A stretch of 64,000 nt of DNA from Dehalobacter restrictus DSM 9455 (GCF_000512895.1 NZ_CP007033.1:60659-124658); one strand, 5' to 3'; shown: positions 50,115-62,904, numbered from the stretch's first letter. The notes: a model not told the origin generated them from the letters alone. Numbers and translations: made by a program.

Positions 50115-50142
50115 TTGCAAAACAATGTTGTCATGCTACAAT
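50115..50142 (+). promoter_or_regulatory. possible promoter of the efflux operon
   Basis: TTGCAA (50115-50120) and TACAAT (50137-50142) are 16 bases apart. A short inverted repeat GTCAC/GTGAC follows at about 50144-50168 and could bind the TetR-type regulator encoded at the end of the operon. Confidence 0.4.
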
Positions 50143-50263
50143 GTCACTATAGTCATAAATTCGTGACTTCCGTATAAAATATAAATGGATAAACTGTATC
50201 ACATCCTGTATGATATTGCTGAAACGGCAGAGAAAAAAGCATATTTGAAAAGGGGACGCGAAA

Positions 50264-51052
50264 ATGGCGAAAAAAAAGAAAATCGTGGCAGCCATTATTG
50301 CTGCAGCTGTATTGCTTTCAGGCTATCTGGGGTGGGAATATTTTTATTCTTCTGATGACGAGACGGTTGAGGCATCCGGTACAATTGAAGCTACCACCGT
50401 GGACTTGCGTGTGATGATCGCCGGCAAGGTTCAGAATTTTCAGGTAAAATCCGGGGATAAGGTCAAGAAAGCAGATATCATTGCCGAGATACAGCGTAAT
50501 GATTTGGCAGCCCAGCTGGAAAGGGATAAACTAAATGTAGCAATTGCTCAAAACAATCTGGATGCTTTGCCGTCGGGAAGCAGTGACCATACAATTACAG
50601 CTGCCCAAGATCAGGTAATGCTGATGCAGGCTGTCGTCAAAACAACGGAGGCGCAGCTGGCTGATCTGCAGATAAAATCTCCGATTGACGGGACCATTCA
50701 AGCCAAAGATTATGAAATTGGTGAATATGTCACGGCCGGATCCACGTTGGCCACGGTTGTCAATCTGGACCAGGTCTGGATTAACGTATATATACCGACA
50801 GATGACCTGCCTTTTTTAGAATTGGGAAGGGAAGCGAATTTCACGATCAGTGGTCTGGACAGGGTGTTTACAGGCACGATTGCTGAAATTGCCAGCCAGG
50901 GAGAATTTACGCCCAAAACGATTCAAACCAAAAGAGAAAGGGCCAATATTGTCTACAAAGTCAAAATTGCAGTGGATAATCCCGAAGGATTATTGAAACC
51001 AGGCATGCCGGCAGATGTTGTGATCAAAATGGTAGAGACGGCCAATGATTAA
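50264..51052 (+). CDS. HlyD-family membrane fusion/adaptor protein
   Basis: 262 residues. It has one N-terminal membrane anchor (5-28), then the split biotinyl-lipoyl domain (about 40-70 and 130-160, with GKVQNFQVKSGDKVKKAD and IKSPIDGTIQAKDYEIGEYV), a coiled coil between them, and a beta-barrel part. This matches YbhG/HlyD-type adaptors that link ABC exporters to the outside. It overlaps the first ABC gene by eight bases. AAGGGG precedes the ATG. The transported substrate is unknown. Confidence 0.9.
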   Translation: MAKKKKIVAAIIAAAVLLSGYLGWEYFYSSDDETVEASGTIEATTVDLRVMIAGKVQNFQVKSGDKVKKADIIAEIQRNDLAAQLERDKLNVAIAQNNLDALPSGSSDHTITAAQDQVMLMQAVVKTTEAQLADLQIKSPIDGTIQAKDYEIGEYVTAGSTLATVVNLDQVWINVYIPTDDLPFLELGREANFTISGLDRVFTGTIAEIASQGEFTPKTIQTKRERANIVYKVKIAVDNPEGLLKPGMPADVVIKMVETAND

Positions 51053-51959
51053 GGTAAATCAGCTGTCTAAAAAATTTGGATCTCTGCTGGCCGTTAACGA
51101 TGTAAGTCTGAACGTCAGCGAGGGAGAGATTTTTGGTTTGATTGGTCCGGATGGAGCAGGTAAAACGACGCTCATTCGGGTTATCTGCGGGCTGTTGACC
51201 CCAGATGCCGGTGAAGTAAGGGTTTTGGGGCTCACGGACAGAGAACGGGAAAAAGGAAAAGACGCCGGTGCCAGAAATTTTGGTTATATGCCGCAGCGTT
51301 TCAGCCTCTATGGCGACCTTACGGTCATGGAGAACTTACTCTTTTTCGGGGAGATGTACAGCCTTAAAAAAGAAGTCATTATCCATCGTTCGGAAGAGAT
51401 TCTGGAAATCACCAACCTGGTTGCGTTTAAAAAAAGATTTGCGGATCAACTTTCCGGCGGAATGAAGCAAAAACTGGCGCTGACCTGCGCGCTTGTCACC
51501 AGGCCGAAACTGTTGATTCTCGATGAACCGACCTATGGTGTTGATCCGGAATTCCGGAAGGAGTTCTGGAAGATTCTATACCAGTTGAACCGGGAAGGAA
51601 TGACCATGCTGGTGTCTACCCCATATATGGATGAGGCGGAACTTTGTACCTGGGTAGCGTTCATGAATGAAGGAAGCGTTCATGTGCTGGATACGCCAGT
51701 GGGCCTGAAAGAAAAATTCCCTTATCAGGTCTGGGAGGTTATGGCTGATACAAAAGAACCCTGGCTGTTCGGGAAAACAGATGGAATCCTGGATTATTCC
51801 CTATTTGGAGACAAGTACCGTTTGATCATGGACAAGAACGTCGAGGCAGAAGCCTTTATTGAACAGACCCTTACGACAAAGGGCTGCACCTTTAGCCAGC
51901 TGCAAAAAGTGGCCCCTTCCATTGAAGATGTCTTTGTCATCATGGCAGGAGGAAAATAG
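51045..51959 (+). CDS. ABC transporter ATP-binding protein 1
   Basis: 304 residues with Walker A GPDGAGKTT (36-44), Q-loop MPQRFSLY, signature LSGGMKQKLAL and Walker B LLILDEPTYGVDP. The Asp replacing the usual Asn of GPNGAGKT is like the first half of E. coli YbhF. The C-terminal part of about 80 residues is a regulatory extension. It stops one base before the second ABC gene. In YbhF the two ATPase domains are fused; here they are separate adjacent genes. Confidence 0.92.
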   Translation: MIKVNQLSKKFGSLLAVNDVSLNVSEGEIFGLIGPDGAGKTTLIRVICGLLTPDAGEVRVLGLTDREREKGKDAGARNFGYMPQRFSLYGDLTVMENLLFFGEMYSLKKEVIIHRSEEILEITNLVAFKKRFADQLSGGMKQKLALTCALVTRPKLLILDEPTYGVDPEFRKEFWKILYQLNREGMTMLVSTPYMDEAELCTWVAFMNEGSVHVLDTPVGLKEKFPYQVWEVMADTKEPWLFGKTDGILDYSLFGDKYRLIMDKNVEAEAFIEQTLTTKGCTFSQLQKVAPSIEDVFVIMAGGK

Positions 51960-52883
51960 ATGGAAAATGTGATTATTACCGAAGGCCTGATAAAAAAATT
52001 TGGTGACTTTACCGCAGTTGACAACGTTTCGCTTCGGGTCGGAAGAGGGGAGATTTTTGGTTTTTTAGGACCGAATGGCGCGGGTAAATCGACGACAATC
52101 CGAATGCTCTGCGGCATTTTGGAACCAACCGGGGGCTCTGCGGTAGTTCTGGGCTATGATCTCCGAAAGGAAGCTGAAAAAATTAAACAAAGTATCGGCT
52201 ATATGTCTCAAAAATTTAGCCTCTATGATGACCTTACAGTGAAAGAGAATTTAAAATTCTATGCAGGTCTGTATGGAATTCCGCGCAAAAATTTATCCGG
52301 GAGAATGGATGAAATGATTGCGATGGCCGATCTGACAGGAAGGGAAAATGAACTTGCCGGTAACTTAAGCGGGGGCTGGAAACAACGGCTTGCCTTGGGT
52401 TGCGCTATCATTGCCAAACCACCGCTGCTTTTCCTAGATGAGCCGACCAGCGGAGTTAGTCCGACCAGCCGCAGAATGTTCTTTCAGATCATCAAAAAAA
52501 TGACGAATGAGGGAACCACGGTCATGGTAACAACCCACTTTATGGATGAAGCAGAACGCTGTCATCGGGCCGCGTTTATATCCGGCGGGAAACTGATGGC
52601 GGTGGATAGTCCGGACCAACTCAAGAAAAAATCAATTCAAGGTTGCATGGTTGAGCTAAAGCTCAAGGATGGCATGCAACGCGTGAAGGAAATCGAAAAA
52701 CTGCCTTATGTTAAGGAGTGTACGATCCACGGGGCGCTCCTTCACGTCCTGCTGACAGGAGAGGATGATGTTTCGCAGCTGGAGCAGGACTTGGCCTGCG
52801 AACCTCAAATTATTATGCCTTCTCTGGAAGATGTTTTTGTAGCTTTGGCCAAACAGCAAAGAACCTCGGGATACGCCGAATAG
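51960..52883 (+). CDS. ABC transporter ATP-binding protein 2
   Basis: 307 residues with Walker A GPNGAGKST, Q-loop MSQKFSLYDDL, signature LSGGWKQRLALG and Walker B LLFLDEPTSGVSP. It corresponds to the second half of YbhF. The start ATG directly abuts the preceding stop. The C-terminal 90 residues end with LEDVFVALAK, shared with the first ATPase (IEDVFVIMAG), so both arose by duplication. It pairs with the downstream permease. Confidence 0.92.
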   Translation: MENVIITEGLIKKFGDFTAVDNVSLRVGRGEIFGFLGPNGAGKSTTIRMLCGILEPTGGSAVVLGYDLRKEAEKIKQSIGYMSQKFSLYDDLTVKENLKFYAGLYGIPRKNLSGRMDEMIAMADLTGRENELAGNLSGGWKQRLALGCAIIAKPPLLFLDEPTSGVSPTSRRMFFQIIKKMTNEGTTVMVTTHFMDEAERCHRAAFISGGKLMAVDSPDQLKKKSIQGCMVELKLKDGMQRVKEIEKLPYVKECTIHGALLHVLLTGEDDVSQLEQDLACEPQIIMPSLEDVFVALAKQQRTSGYAE

Positions 52884-52898
52884 ACGAGGAGGATACGA

Positions 52899-54014
52899 AT
52901 GGGAAGAATTCAGGCTGTTCTTTATAAGGAGTTTCTGCATATCCGCAGAGACAGACTGACACTGGGACTGGTGTTTATGCTTCCTCTGATTCAGCTGCTT
53001 CTATTTGGTTATGCGATCCAAACGGAAGTCAAACATATCCCGACGGTAGTATTTGATCAGTCTCTTAGCGAGGAGAGCAGAGATCTACTGGAGGCTTTCA
53101 GTGCTTCCGGATATTATGACGTCCTTTATGCGGCCAATAGCTTTCAGGAAGTCAATGATATGATTGACAGCGGTAACGCGAAGGTCGGGATCGTTTTTCC
53201 GCCAGGTTTTGCCAATAACGTGCAAAAAGGCGAATCTGCCCCTGTCCAGGTGATTGTCGATGCGAGCGACAATATGGTAGCGAACCAGGCCATGGCGACA
53301 GCTAATTCCATCGGCCTGCTGAAATCACAGGAAGTCATCACTCAGAAACTGCATATCGATCTGACTAATCCGCCGTACGACATCCGAGTACGGGCCTGGT
53401 ATAATCCGGACGGAATTACCGCTTATTATATGGTGCCCGGGATCCTGGGAATTGTTGTGACACTTTCTATGGTGATGATGACATCGATGTCCCTGGTCCG
53501 GGAGAGGGAAAAGGGAACGCTCGAGCAGCTTATTGTTACGCCGATCAAGTCGTATGAGCTAATGATCGGAAAAATTATTCCTTATATCTTTCTGGGTTAT
53601 ATCCAGATTACCGTTGCCCTGCTGGTCGGGGTCCTGGTGTTTGGAGTTCCGATCAAAGGAAGTCTGCTGGAACTGTATGGCTTGACGCTTTTCTTTATCA
53701 CAGCGTCCTTAGGTCTGGGTATCATGATATCCAATATTGCCAGAAATCAAATGCAGGCTTTCCAGATGTCCTTTTTTATCATGCTTCCGAGTATTATGCT
53801 TTCGGGTTTTCTTTTCCCGCGAGACGCCATGCCCAGGATCATTTACTATCTCAGCGATGTGATTCCGCTGACATATTACCTGGACATCATCAGAGGAATC
53901 GTTCTGAAAGGAATTGGTTTTTCCTACCTGGTCAGCCAGGTCATCTGCCTGATTTTATTTTCAGTGTTGTTTCTTACGATCAGTATTCTGAAGTTTAAGA
54001 AGAAAATAGCCTAA
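52899..54014 (+). CDS. ABC-2 type permease
   Basis: 371 residues with the YbhS/YbhR layout: an N-terminal membrane segment (about 20-40, with HIRRDRLTLGLVFMLP), a large extracellular domain (40-175), then five membrane segments to the end. EREKGTLEQLIVTPIKSYELM and the later PLTYYLDIIRGI are typical ABC-2 motifs. E. coli YbhFSR has two permeases; only one is present here, so it may form a homodimer. GAGGAGG precedes the ATG. Substrate unknown; drug or lipid export is possible. Confidence 0.92.
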   Translation: MGRIQAVLYKEFLHIRRDRLTLGLVFMLPLIQLLLFGYAIQTEVKHIPTVVFDQSLSEESRDLLEAFSASGYYDVLYAANSFQEVNDMIDSGNAKVGIVFPPGFANNVQKGESAPVQVIVDASDNMVANQAMATANSIGLLKSQEVITQKLHIDLTNPPYDIRVRAWYNPDGITAYYMVPGILGIVVTLSMVMMTSMSLVREREKGTLEQLIVTPIKSYELMIGKIIPYIFLGYIQITVALLVGVLVFGVPIKGSLLELYGLTLFFITASLGLGIMISNIARNQMQAFQMSFFIMLPSIMLSGFLFPRDAMPRIIYYLSDVIPLTYYLDIIRGIVLKGIGFSYLVSQVICLILFSVLFLTISILKFKKKIA

Positions 54015-54031
54015 AAAGAGGAGTTAACATC

Positions 54032-54658
54032 GTGGATACGAGAGAAAAAATTATTCTGGCCTGTGAACAGCTTGCTATAAAGAATGCTCTGGGTTTTTCC
54101 CGTCTTTCCATGGAAGAACTGGCCAAAGCGGCCGGATTAAGTAAAAGAACGATCTATCGTCATTTTGCCAGCAAAGAAGACTTGTTTGAAGCAACAATTG
54201 ATAAGGTAACGGATGAAATTATTGCCAGGAATTTGAGACTTTCCGATTCAAAAGATATCAACACGATCATTGCCGGGGTTCTTCAGAATATTTCTTATCT
54301 GATCAATCCTCAGTTTTTAGCTGACTTAAGCCATCATTATCCGATGCTCTGGCAAAAAATTGACCAGATCCGTCAGAAAAAGATTGACAGGCTGATCGAT
54401 CACCTTCTGGTCAGCAGTAAACTGCGTTTACGAGTAGATTCCGGGATTTTTAAGACATCACTGTTAACAGCGATGTCAGAGATTCTCAGTCCTGAGTTTA
54501 TCCTGAAGAGCGGCATGTCTTTTGAACAGGTCGGATTGGAATTCCTGAATATGTTCATTTTCGGGGCCGTTGAACCGTTAAGCAATACAAAGCAGGAAGC
54601 AAGTTTAGCTAATTTGACAGAACTGAAAGTAAATTTGGCTGATGAGCAGAACGGGTAA
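54032..54658 (+). CDS. TetR-family regulator of the efflux operon
   Basis: 208 residues. The N-terminal TetR HTH (about 5-55) shows REKIILACEQLAIKNALGFS, MEELAKAAGLSKRTIYRHFA and SKEDLFEATID. The remainder is the helical ligand-binding domain. The GTG start has GAGGAG upstream. It is the last gene of the HlyD-ABC-ABC-permease operon, so it most likely represses its own operon until an inducer binds. No terminator was clearly seen before the tRNA promoter. Confidence 0.9.
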   Translation: MDTREKIILACEQLAIKNALGFSRLSMEELAKAAGLSKRTIYRHFASKEDLFEATIDKVTDEIIARNLRLSDSKDINTIIAGVLQNISYLINPQFLADLSHHYPMLWQKIDQIRQKKIDRLIDHLLVSSKLRLRVDSGIFKTSLLTAMSEILSPEFILKSGMSFEQVGLEFLNMFIFGAVEPLSNTKQEASLANLTELKVNLADEQNG

Positions 54659-54689
54659 AAGCTGTAGAAACATTAATATTGAATTAGAG

Positions 54690-54718
54690 TTGACGTTCGC
54701 TGTCCGAGCCAGTATAAT
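54690..54718 (+). promoter_or_regulatory. sigma-A promoter of tRNA-Ser
   Basis: TTGACG (54690-54695), 17-base spacer, TATAAT (54713-54718). A leader of about 60 bases then precedes the tRNA. Confidence 0.75.
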
Positions 54719-54785
54719 AACATTTGCGACTTTGTTAATCTTTTGCGAAAAACTGATATTAATGAATAATTGCTGTTTCAGACCC

Positions 54786-54879
54786 GGAGAGATGGCTGAG
54801 TTGGTCGAAGGCGCTCGCCTGGAAAGCGGGTACATGGTGATGAACTGTGTCGTGGGTTCGAATCCCACTCTCTCCGCCA
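54786..54879 (+). tRNA. tRNA-Ser (anticodon GGA)
   Basis: 94 bases, from GGAGAGA to CTCTCCGCCA with encoded CCA. Acceptor GGAGAGA/TCTCTCC, anticodon stem CTCGC/GCGGG with loop CTGGAAA, a long serine-type variable arm and T arm GTGGG-TTCGAAT-CCCAC all fit. The position before the SRP RNA and dnaX matches the B. subtilis order. Confidence 0.95.
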
Positions 54880-54892
54880 TTGACATTATTCG

Positions 54893-54920
54893 AAGCCTTG
54901 ACATTTAAAGGCTTTTTATT
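54893..54920 (+). terminator. terminator of tRNA-Ser
   Basis: AAGCCT and AGGCTT pair around a ten-base loop, followed by TTTTATTTATTT. Confidence 0.75.
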
Positions 54921-54938
54921 TATTTACTTTCTTTTTCA

Positions 54939-54947
54939 TGGTATAAT
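54939..54947 (+). promoter_or_regulatory. extended -10 promoter of the SRP RNA
   Basis: TGG-TATAAT with the TG extension, eight bases before the RNA start. No good -35 box is evident, as usual for extended -10 promoters. Confidence 0.6.
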
Positions 54948-54954
54948 AAAGTTT

Positions 54955-55225
54955 GACCGTGCTAGACGGGGAGTCAGCGGTTCCTTGTAACCCGCAATCC
55001 GCTATAGCGGGGTTTAATTCCTTTGATGAGGATCTGGTCGTCGGAGCAGTCCATGTTTGAATGTGATGAGTTTCTGGTCTTGCGCAACGGAACGCTTTGA
55101 ACCGTGTCAGATCCTGACGGAAGCAGCACTAAGGAGTTAGTTCTGTGTGCCGCGAGGTGACCGGGAATGAACATTTGAGCAGGGTTAACGTCCGGAGGTT
55201 TTGGTTCGATCAAAGGTGCACGGTC
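54955..55225 (+). ncRNA. ffs: signal recognition particle RNA, large Firmicutes type
   Basis: About 271 bases. The ends pair (GACCGTGCT with GGTGCACGGTC). The 5' Alu part has CGGGGAGTCAGCGG and CCTTGTAACCCGCAATCCGC, typical of Bacillus/Clostridium SRP RNA. Helix 8 has GTGTCAGATCCTGACGGAAGCAGCAC with the GGAAGC tetraloop region that binds Ffh. The RNA targets membrane and secreted proteins to the translocon. Exact ends are estimated from pairing. Confidence 0.93.
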
Positions 55226-55236
55226 TTTATTCATAT

Positions 55237-55264
55237 AAGGTGGTTTTTGGAGACCATCTTTTTT
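55237..55264 (+). terminator. terminator of the SRP RNA
   Basis: A ten-pair stem AAGGTGGTTT/AGACCATCTT (two G-U pairs) with loop TTGG, followed by six T. Confidence 0.8.
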
Positions 55265-55407
55265 GGTGTATCAGAAAATTCAAGTTTCTGGTCGTATATC
55301 CGAAAGTATATTGCTTTTTGATATATCTAAGTGCAACTAAGGCTTCCGCCAACGGCTTGGCGTCGGCCAAGTATTCTTTATGAATTTAGGAAGTGACGGG
55401 TGATAAC

Positions 55408-57084
55408 ATGGCATATCTTGCACTTTATCGAGAGTGGCGGCCCAAAAAGTTCAGTGAGATGGTGGGCCAGGAACATGTCAAAATAACCTTGACTAATGCA
55501 CTGAACCAGAATAAGGTCGCGCATGCTTATATGTTCAGCGGCCCCCGGGGTACAGGAAAGACTTCGGCAGCGAAGATTTTGGCGAAAGCACTGAACTGCT
55601 CCGACCGGGATGGCGCTGAACCGTGCAGCCGGTGTGCATCGTGTCTGGATATTGAGCAAGGAAATGCGATGGATGTCCTGGAAATCGATGCCGCTTCCAA
55701 CAGAGGCATTGATGAAATCCGGGATTTAAGAGAGAAAGTAAAGCTGGCGTCGTCTGGCGGCAAATATAAAGTATATATTATCGATGAAGTCCATATGCTC
55801 ACACCTGAGGCTTTTAATGCTTTGCTCAAAACATTGGAGGAGCCACCGGTCAATGTTGTCTTTGTCTTGGCAACGACGGAGGCCCATAAAGTGCCACTGA
55901 CGATTTTATCCAGAGTGCAGAGATTTGAGTTCCACCGCATTTCCGCGGAAGGCATTGCGATGAGACTGCAGGAGGTGTGTCAGGCTTTAGGGCGGGATAT
56001 CGAGACCAAAGCACTGCGGGTTATCGCGGCTAAGGCCGAAGGTGGTTTGCGCGATGCATTAAGCATCCTGGACCAGTGTCTACTGCAGGATGATCCTATT
56101 AGGATGGAGCATGTTTATCAGGTGATCGGCATGGTTGGGGAAACTTTCAGTGCAGATCTGACGGATTCCCTGCTGAATCAAGATTATGCTTTGACCCTGG
56201 CTAAGCTCGGAGAAGGAATTTCTCTGGGTCGGGATCCCCGGCAAATCATCCGCGAACTGTTGGACTATCTGCGGCAGGCGCTTTTATATTTGGCCGGCGG
56301 TCAGGAACCTTTGATGGCACCTGAGATGACCCGGCGGCTTGTTGCGCAGAGTCAGGCAATCGGTCTGAACCGGCTTCTCTGCTGGATCAATGTCCTTCTG
56401 AAGGGTGAAGGGGAATTGCGCTACGCGACAAATGCCCGTCTGGCAGCGGAAATGATTCTGGTGCAGACCATTTTTGGAGCAGATATAGCGGGGGGTTCAA
56501 CTGATTCAACCGAAAACCGGCCTAAAGAAACGCACGTTAAACAGCCGCAAAAGGCTGTGCAGACGGCCAGTAAACATCCGGCTGAAAGTAAGGATGAGGC
56601 TCCAACGAAGGCAGTTGAAACCACCGAACAGGACCAGAATATGGCTGAAACCTTACCTGCTGCTGAACAAGGCAGTGTCAACTTCCAGACGGTCCAGGAT
56701 AAATGGCCGGAAATACTCGAGGAAGTCCGGAAACGAAAAAGATCTACTCATGCTTTCCTGCTGGAGGGAAAACCGCTTGCCGTAAAAGATGATCAGGTCT
56801 ATTTGGTTTTTAAAGACGGCTATTCTTTCCACCGGGACAAATTCAATCAGGTAGAAAATAAAAATGTTGTGGAAGAAGTACTTCTGCAAACATTTGGTAG
56901 AAAACTCAGTCTGAACAACCTTATTGAAAGTGAGGTTCAGGCTCTGCCGGCTGAAGCTGCGGATTTTACAGAGTCAAAAAAAAGAGTAACGGACCGGATG
57001 GGACCAGCTGAAGACGACTATTTGGTCCAAAAAGCCCGCGAATTATTTGGAGATCAGCTTGTGCAGGTGCGAAAAGAAAAGTAA
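55408..57084 (+). CDS. dnaX: DNA polymerase III subunits gamma/tau
   Basis: 558 residues, the clamp-loader motor of the replisome. It begins MAYLALYREWRPKKF as usual and has Walker A GPRGTGKT (45-52), a four-cysteine zinc module (CSDRDGAEPCSRCASC), Walker B IIDEVHML and sensor LATTE. A Pro/Glu/Lys-rich linker (about 370-440) and the tau C-terminal domain follow. The ATG at 55408 is chosen over an upstream GTG by the conserved N-terminus and a GGGTGAT site. No slippery A/T run for a gamma form was noticed. It leads the dnaX-ebfC-recR group. Confidence 0.96.
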   Translation: MAYLALYREWRPKKFSEMVGQEHVKITLTNALNQNKVAHAYMFSGPRGTGKTSAAKILAKALNCSDRDGAEPCSRCASCLDIEQGNAMDVLEIDAASNRGIDEIRDLREKVKLASSGGKYKVYIIDEVHMLTPEAFNALLKTLEEPPVNVVFVLATTEAHKVPLTILSRVQRFEFHRISAEGIAMRLQEVCQALGRDIETKALRVIAAKAEGGLRDALSILDQCLLQDDPIRMEHVYQVIGMVGETFSADLTDSLLNQDYALTLAKLGEGISLGRDPRQIIRELLDYLRQALLYLAGGQEPLMAPEMTRRLVAQSQAIGLNRLLCWINVLLKGEGELRYATNARLAAEMILVQTIFGADIAGGSTDSTENRPKETHVKQPQKAVQTASKHPAESKDEAPTKAVETTEQDQNMAETLPAAEQGSVNFQTVQDKWPEILEEVRKRKRSTHAFLLEGKPLAVKDDQVYLVFKDGYSFHRDKFNQVENKNVVEEVLLQTFGRKLSLNNLIESEVQALPAEAADFTESKKRVTDRMGPAEDDYLVQKARELFGDQLVQVRKEK

Positions 57085-57192
57085 TATAGATGATAGACAG
57101 CTTTAAGCGAGCCATAAGCGGGCAAACGAATGTTAGAAAAAAGAATCAAGCAATAGCAAAAAAAGAATAGTCGAATAAGGAGAGTGTTATTC

Positions 57193-57531
57193 ATGGGATT
57201 TAAACAAGGCGGCGGCGGAATGGGCAATATGAACCAGATGCTGAAACAGGCACAGAAGATGCAAGAGAATATGATGAAAGCGAAGGAAGAACTGGAAAGT
57301 CAAAGTATTCAGGCATCTTCAGGCGGCGGCATGGTGGAAGTCGTTGTCAGCGGTAAAATGGAAGTTCTGGAACTCAAGATAAAGCCGGAAGCGATTGATC
57401 CGGATGACGCTGAACTACTCGAGGACATGATTAAAGCTGCAGTCAACCAGGGACTTAGGAATGCCCAGGCGATGGTCGAGAACGGCATGGCCAAAGCAAC
57501 CGGAGGATTCAATATTCCCGGATTATTCTAA
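57193..57531 (+). CDS. ebfC: YbaB/EbfC nucleoid-associated protein
   Basis: 112 residues, a small DNA-binding protein of the EbfC family. A Gly/Met-rich N-terminus ([18 protein letters not shown]) precedes the helical [14 protein letters not shown], then a beta sheet [20 protein letters not shown] and a C-terminal helix. The ATG at 57193 has AAGGAG ten bases upstream. Between dnaX and recR it is in its standard place (yaaK in B. subtilis). It binds DNA as a dimer in other bacteria. Confidence 0.95.
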   Translation: MGFKQGGGGMGNMNQMLKQAQKMQENMMKAKEELESQSIQASSGGGMVEVVVSGKMEVLELKIKPEAIDPDDAELLEDMIKAAVNQGLRNAQAMVENGMAKATGGFNIPGLF

Positions 57532-57612
57532 AACATTGATACCGTTTAACGCTAAATCTAATCAGTTTAAGGTTGACAAGGGACTAGAAAAATTCTGGAG
57601 AGTATACATTTT

Positions 57613-58209
57613 ATGGATTATCTATATTATCCTCAGCCAGTATCCGATTTGATTGCGGCATTTTCTCGCTTGCCTGGAGTTGGGCCGAAGACTGCAGGGC
57701 GCCTTGCCTTTTATCTTTTGAGGCATCCGGATCAAGCCGGTGAACTGACGCAGGCAGTGACAAAAGCGTTGCAGGATATCAAACAATGCACGGTTTGCGG
57801 GAATTATACCGATATTGATCCATGTAAAATTTGTTCAGGGGAGCGCAGGGACAGAACGCTTCTTTGTGTCGTAGAACAGCCCCGCGATGTGATTGCGCTG
57901 GAGAAGACCGGCGAATATAAAGGGCTTTATCATGTCTTACACGGTGTACTGTCGCCAATGGAAGGGATCGGGCCGGAGCAGCTTAATCTATCTCCATTAT
58001 TCCACCGGCTGGAAGGGGTTCAGGAAGTTGTACTGGCAGTGAATCCAACGGTTGAAGGTGAAGCCACCTCATTGTATATTTCAAAGCTCCTAAAACCCAT
58101 CGAGATTAAAGTGACAAAGATCGCGCATGGCCTGCCGGTAGGCGGAGATTTAGAATACGCGGATGAAGTCACCATTGCCCGGGCGCTCGAAGGCAGACGT
58201 CAGCTGTAA
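57613..58209 (+). CDS. recR: recombination protein RecR
   Basis: 198 residues, the normal length. It contains the helix-hairpin-helix [17 protein letters not shown], a four-cysteine zinc finger (CTVCGN ... CKICSG, about 57-72), and a Toprim domain with [13 protein letters not shown] and [17 protein letters not shown]. RecR acts with RecO (and RecF) to load RecA on gapped DNA. It follows ebfC by 81 bases; no strong ribosome site is obvious (GGAGAG lies 13 bases before the ATG). Confidence 0.96.
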   Translation: MDYLYYPQPVSDLIAAFSRLPGVGPKTAGRLAFYLLRHPDQAGELTQAVTKALQDIKQCTVCGNYTDIDPCKICSGERRDRTLLCVVEQPRDVIALEKTGEYKGLYHVLHGVLSPMEGIGPEQLNLSPLFHRLEGVQEVVLAVNPTVEGEATSLYISKLLKPIEIKVTKIAHGLPVGGDLEYADEVTIARALEGRRQL

Positions 58210-58251
58210 TTCAGATGTCGGTCCGTATTTTTAGATTATATTGATCATTGT

Positions 58252-58283
58252 GGGAGTATCTGAATTTGGGATACTCCCTTTGC
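58252..58283 (+). terminator. terminator after recR
   Basis: GGGAGTATC (58252-58260) pairs with GATACTCCC (58270-58278), followed by TTT and a T-rich stretch. Confidence 0.75.
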
Positions 58284-58354
58284 TATTTTGGTTCTAACTT
58301 GTCCACTGTCGGCATAGCCTGATAACAGGATATACGGCGGGAGGAATCATCATC

Positions 58355-58609
58355 ATGACGTTCGTTTTTTTAGGGTTGTTTATTGTCCTATTAATATTGG
58401 TGACCGTGGCCTCATTAAGAAAACCCAATAAACTGATTAACCTCTTCATTCACATCCTTGGCGGAATTGTTGGTTTATGGGTCGTGGATTTGCTGTTAAG
58501 CATTTTTTCATTTGAGATCCCGATTAATATTTTTACCGTGAGTGTTGTCGCAATACTTGGATTTCCTGGGGTAATTGTGCTTGCTGTTCTGCAATTAATA
58601 GGAATATAA
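58355..58609 (+). CDS. BofA-like pro-sigma-K processing inhibitor
   Basis: 84-residue membrane protein with hydrophobic segments at about 3-20, 30-48 and 55-80. The C-terminal IFTVSVVAILGFPGVIVLAV is typical of the BofA family. In B. subtilis BofA holds the SpoIVFB protease inactive in the forespore outer membrane during sporulation. The position after recR matches the recR-yaaL-bofA order (no yaaL is seen here). GGGAGG precedes the ATG. It suggests a spore former. Confidence 0.82.
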   Translation: MTFVFLGLFIVLLILVTVASLRKPNKLINLFIHILGGIVGLWVVDLLLSIFSFEIPINIFTVSVVAILGFPGVIVLAVLQLIGI

Positions 58610-58668
58610 ATTGTCTGATTGAATACAGTATTCTTTTTTAAATAAGCCCTTTTGCAGCAAAATTAAGC

Positions 58669-58698
58669 TTGACGAATAGAAGAAATAAAAAGTATACT
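58669..58698 (+). promoter_or_regulatory. sigma-A promoter of nifJ
   Basis: TTGACG (58669-58674), 18-base spacer, TATACT (58693-58698). The start of transcription near 58705 leaves a leader of about 200 bases before the gene. Confidence 0.65.
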
Positions 58699-58703
58699 AA
58701 AAT

Positions 58704-58737
58704 AGCAGGGGACTATCGTAAAAAAATAGTTCCCTGT
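58704..58737 (+). repeat. hairpin at the start of the nifJ leader
   Basis: CAGGGGACTAT and ATAGTTCCCTG form 11 pairs (one G-U) around a nine-base loop. It begins at the predicted transcript start. No T run follows, so it looks more like a 5' stabiliser or regulatory structure than a terminator. Confidence 0.5.
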
Positions 58738-58810
58738 ATTTGTAGCCTAATCCAGGTAGTTTACTCTTAATCGCATACTACTGGCCGAAGCAACATTTTC
58801 AATCCGTTAA

Positions 58811-62440
<3,630 letters not shown>

Positions 62441-62467
62441 CACTGCAAAATTGGAGAACTAACGGAA

Positions 62468-62516
62468 GCTGCTGCAGGCAGATGATGAACATTTGCCGCA
62501 GCAGCCTCTTTTTTTT
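62468..62516 (+). terminator. terminator of nifJ
   Basis: A stem GCTGCTGCAGGCA (62468-62480) with TTGCCGCAGCAGC (62493-62505), one mismatch, followed by T8. Confidence 0.85.
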
Positions 62517-62616
62517 AGTTTCCATATCCGGCAAAAGGGTACTAATAACTCTTTTTTAAGGGAAGAATATACTATGAACAGTAAGCATTCTGGTTAACCG
62601 AAAGGAATGAGTCTCA

Positions 62617-62838
62617 ATGCATAATATTTATCCACGTTGTTCACTGTGCCGGAATACTCCCTTAAATGGTCTGTATGACGGGTTTCGCCTTGCCGGAAAG
62701 TTTATTTGCTCAGCTTGTGAAGAACAAATTATGACAGCCGATGTCCGGACCCCAACGTATCAGGAGAATTTACTGCTTATACGGAAAGTCCTATACGGAC
62801 AGTCTGCTGATTACATAAGTGGACAGTCAAATCGCTAA
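62617..62838 (+). CDS. csfB: sigma factor G inhibitor Gin (CsfB)
   Basis: 73 residues. Two CxxC pairs (CSLCRN at about 9-14 and CSACEE at about 32-37) form the Gin zinc ribbon, with LNGLYDGFRLAGKFICSAC between. In B. subtilis CsfB/Gin inhibits sigma-G and sigma-E at set times in sporulation. The position between the recR/bofA group and the YaaO-like gene matches the B. subtilis order. The ATG is preceded by AAAGGA. It again points to a spore former. Confidence 0.88.
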   Translation: MHNIYPRCSLCRNTPLNGLYDGFRLAGKFICSACEEQIMTADVRTPTYQENLLLIRKVLYGQSADYISGQSNR

Positions 62839-62904
62839 AACAAAGGTGAAATACAAGTGAAAATATGCTAAAATAAAATGATACCTATTGTGGGGAGGAA
62901 CCCG

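Noticed and set aside
55265..55407. Possible structured leader of dnaX
   Set aside because: Only short GC-rich pairing (CTTGGC/GCCAAG) is seen; no known leader motif or good promoter is found.
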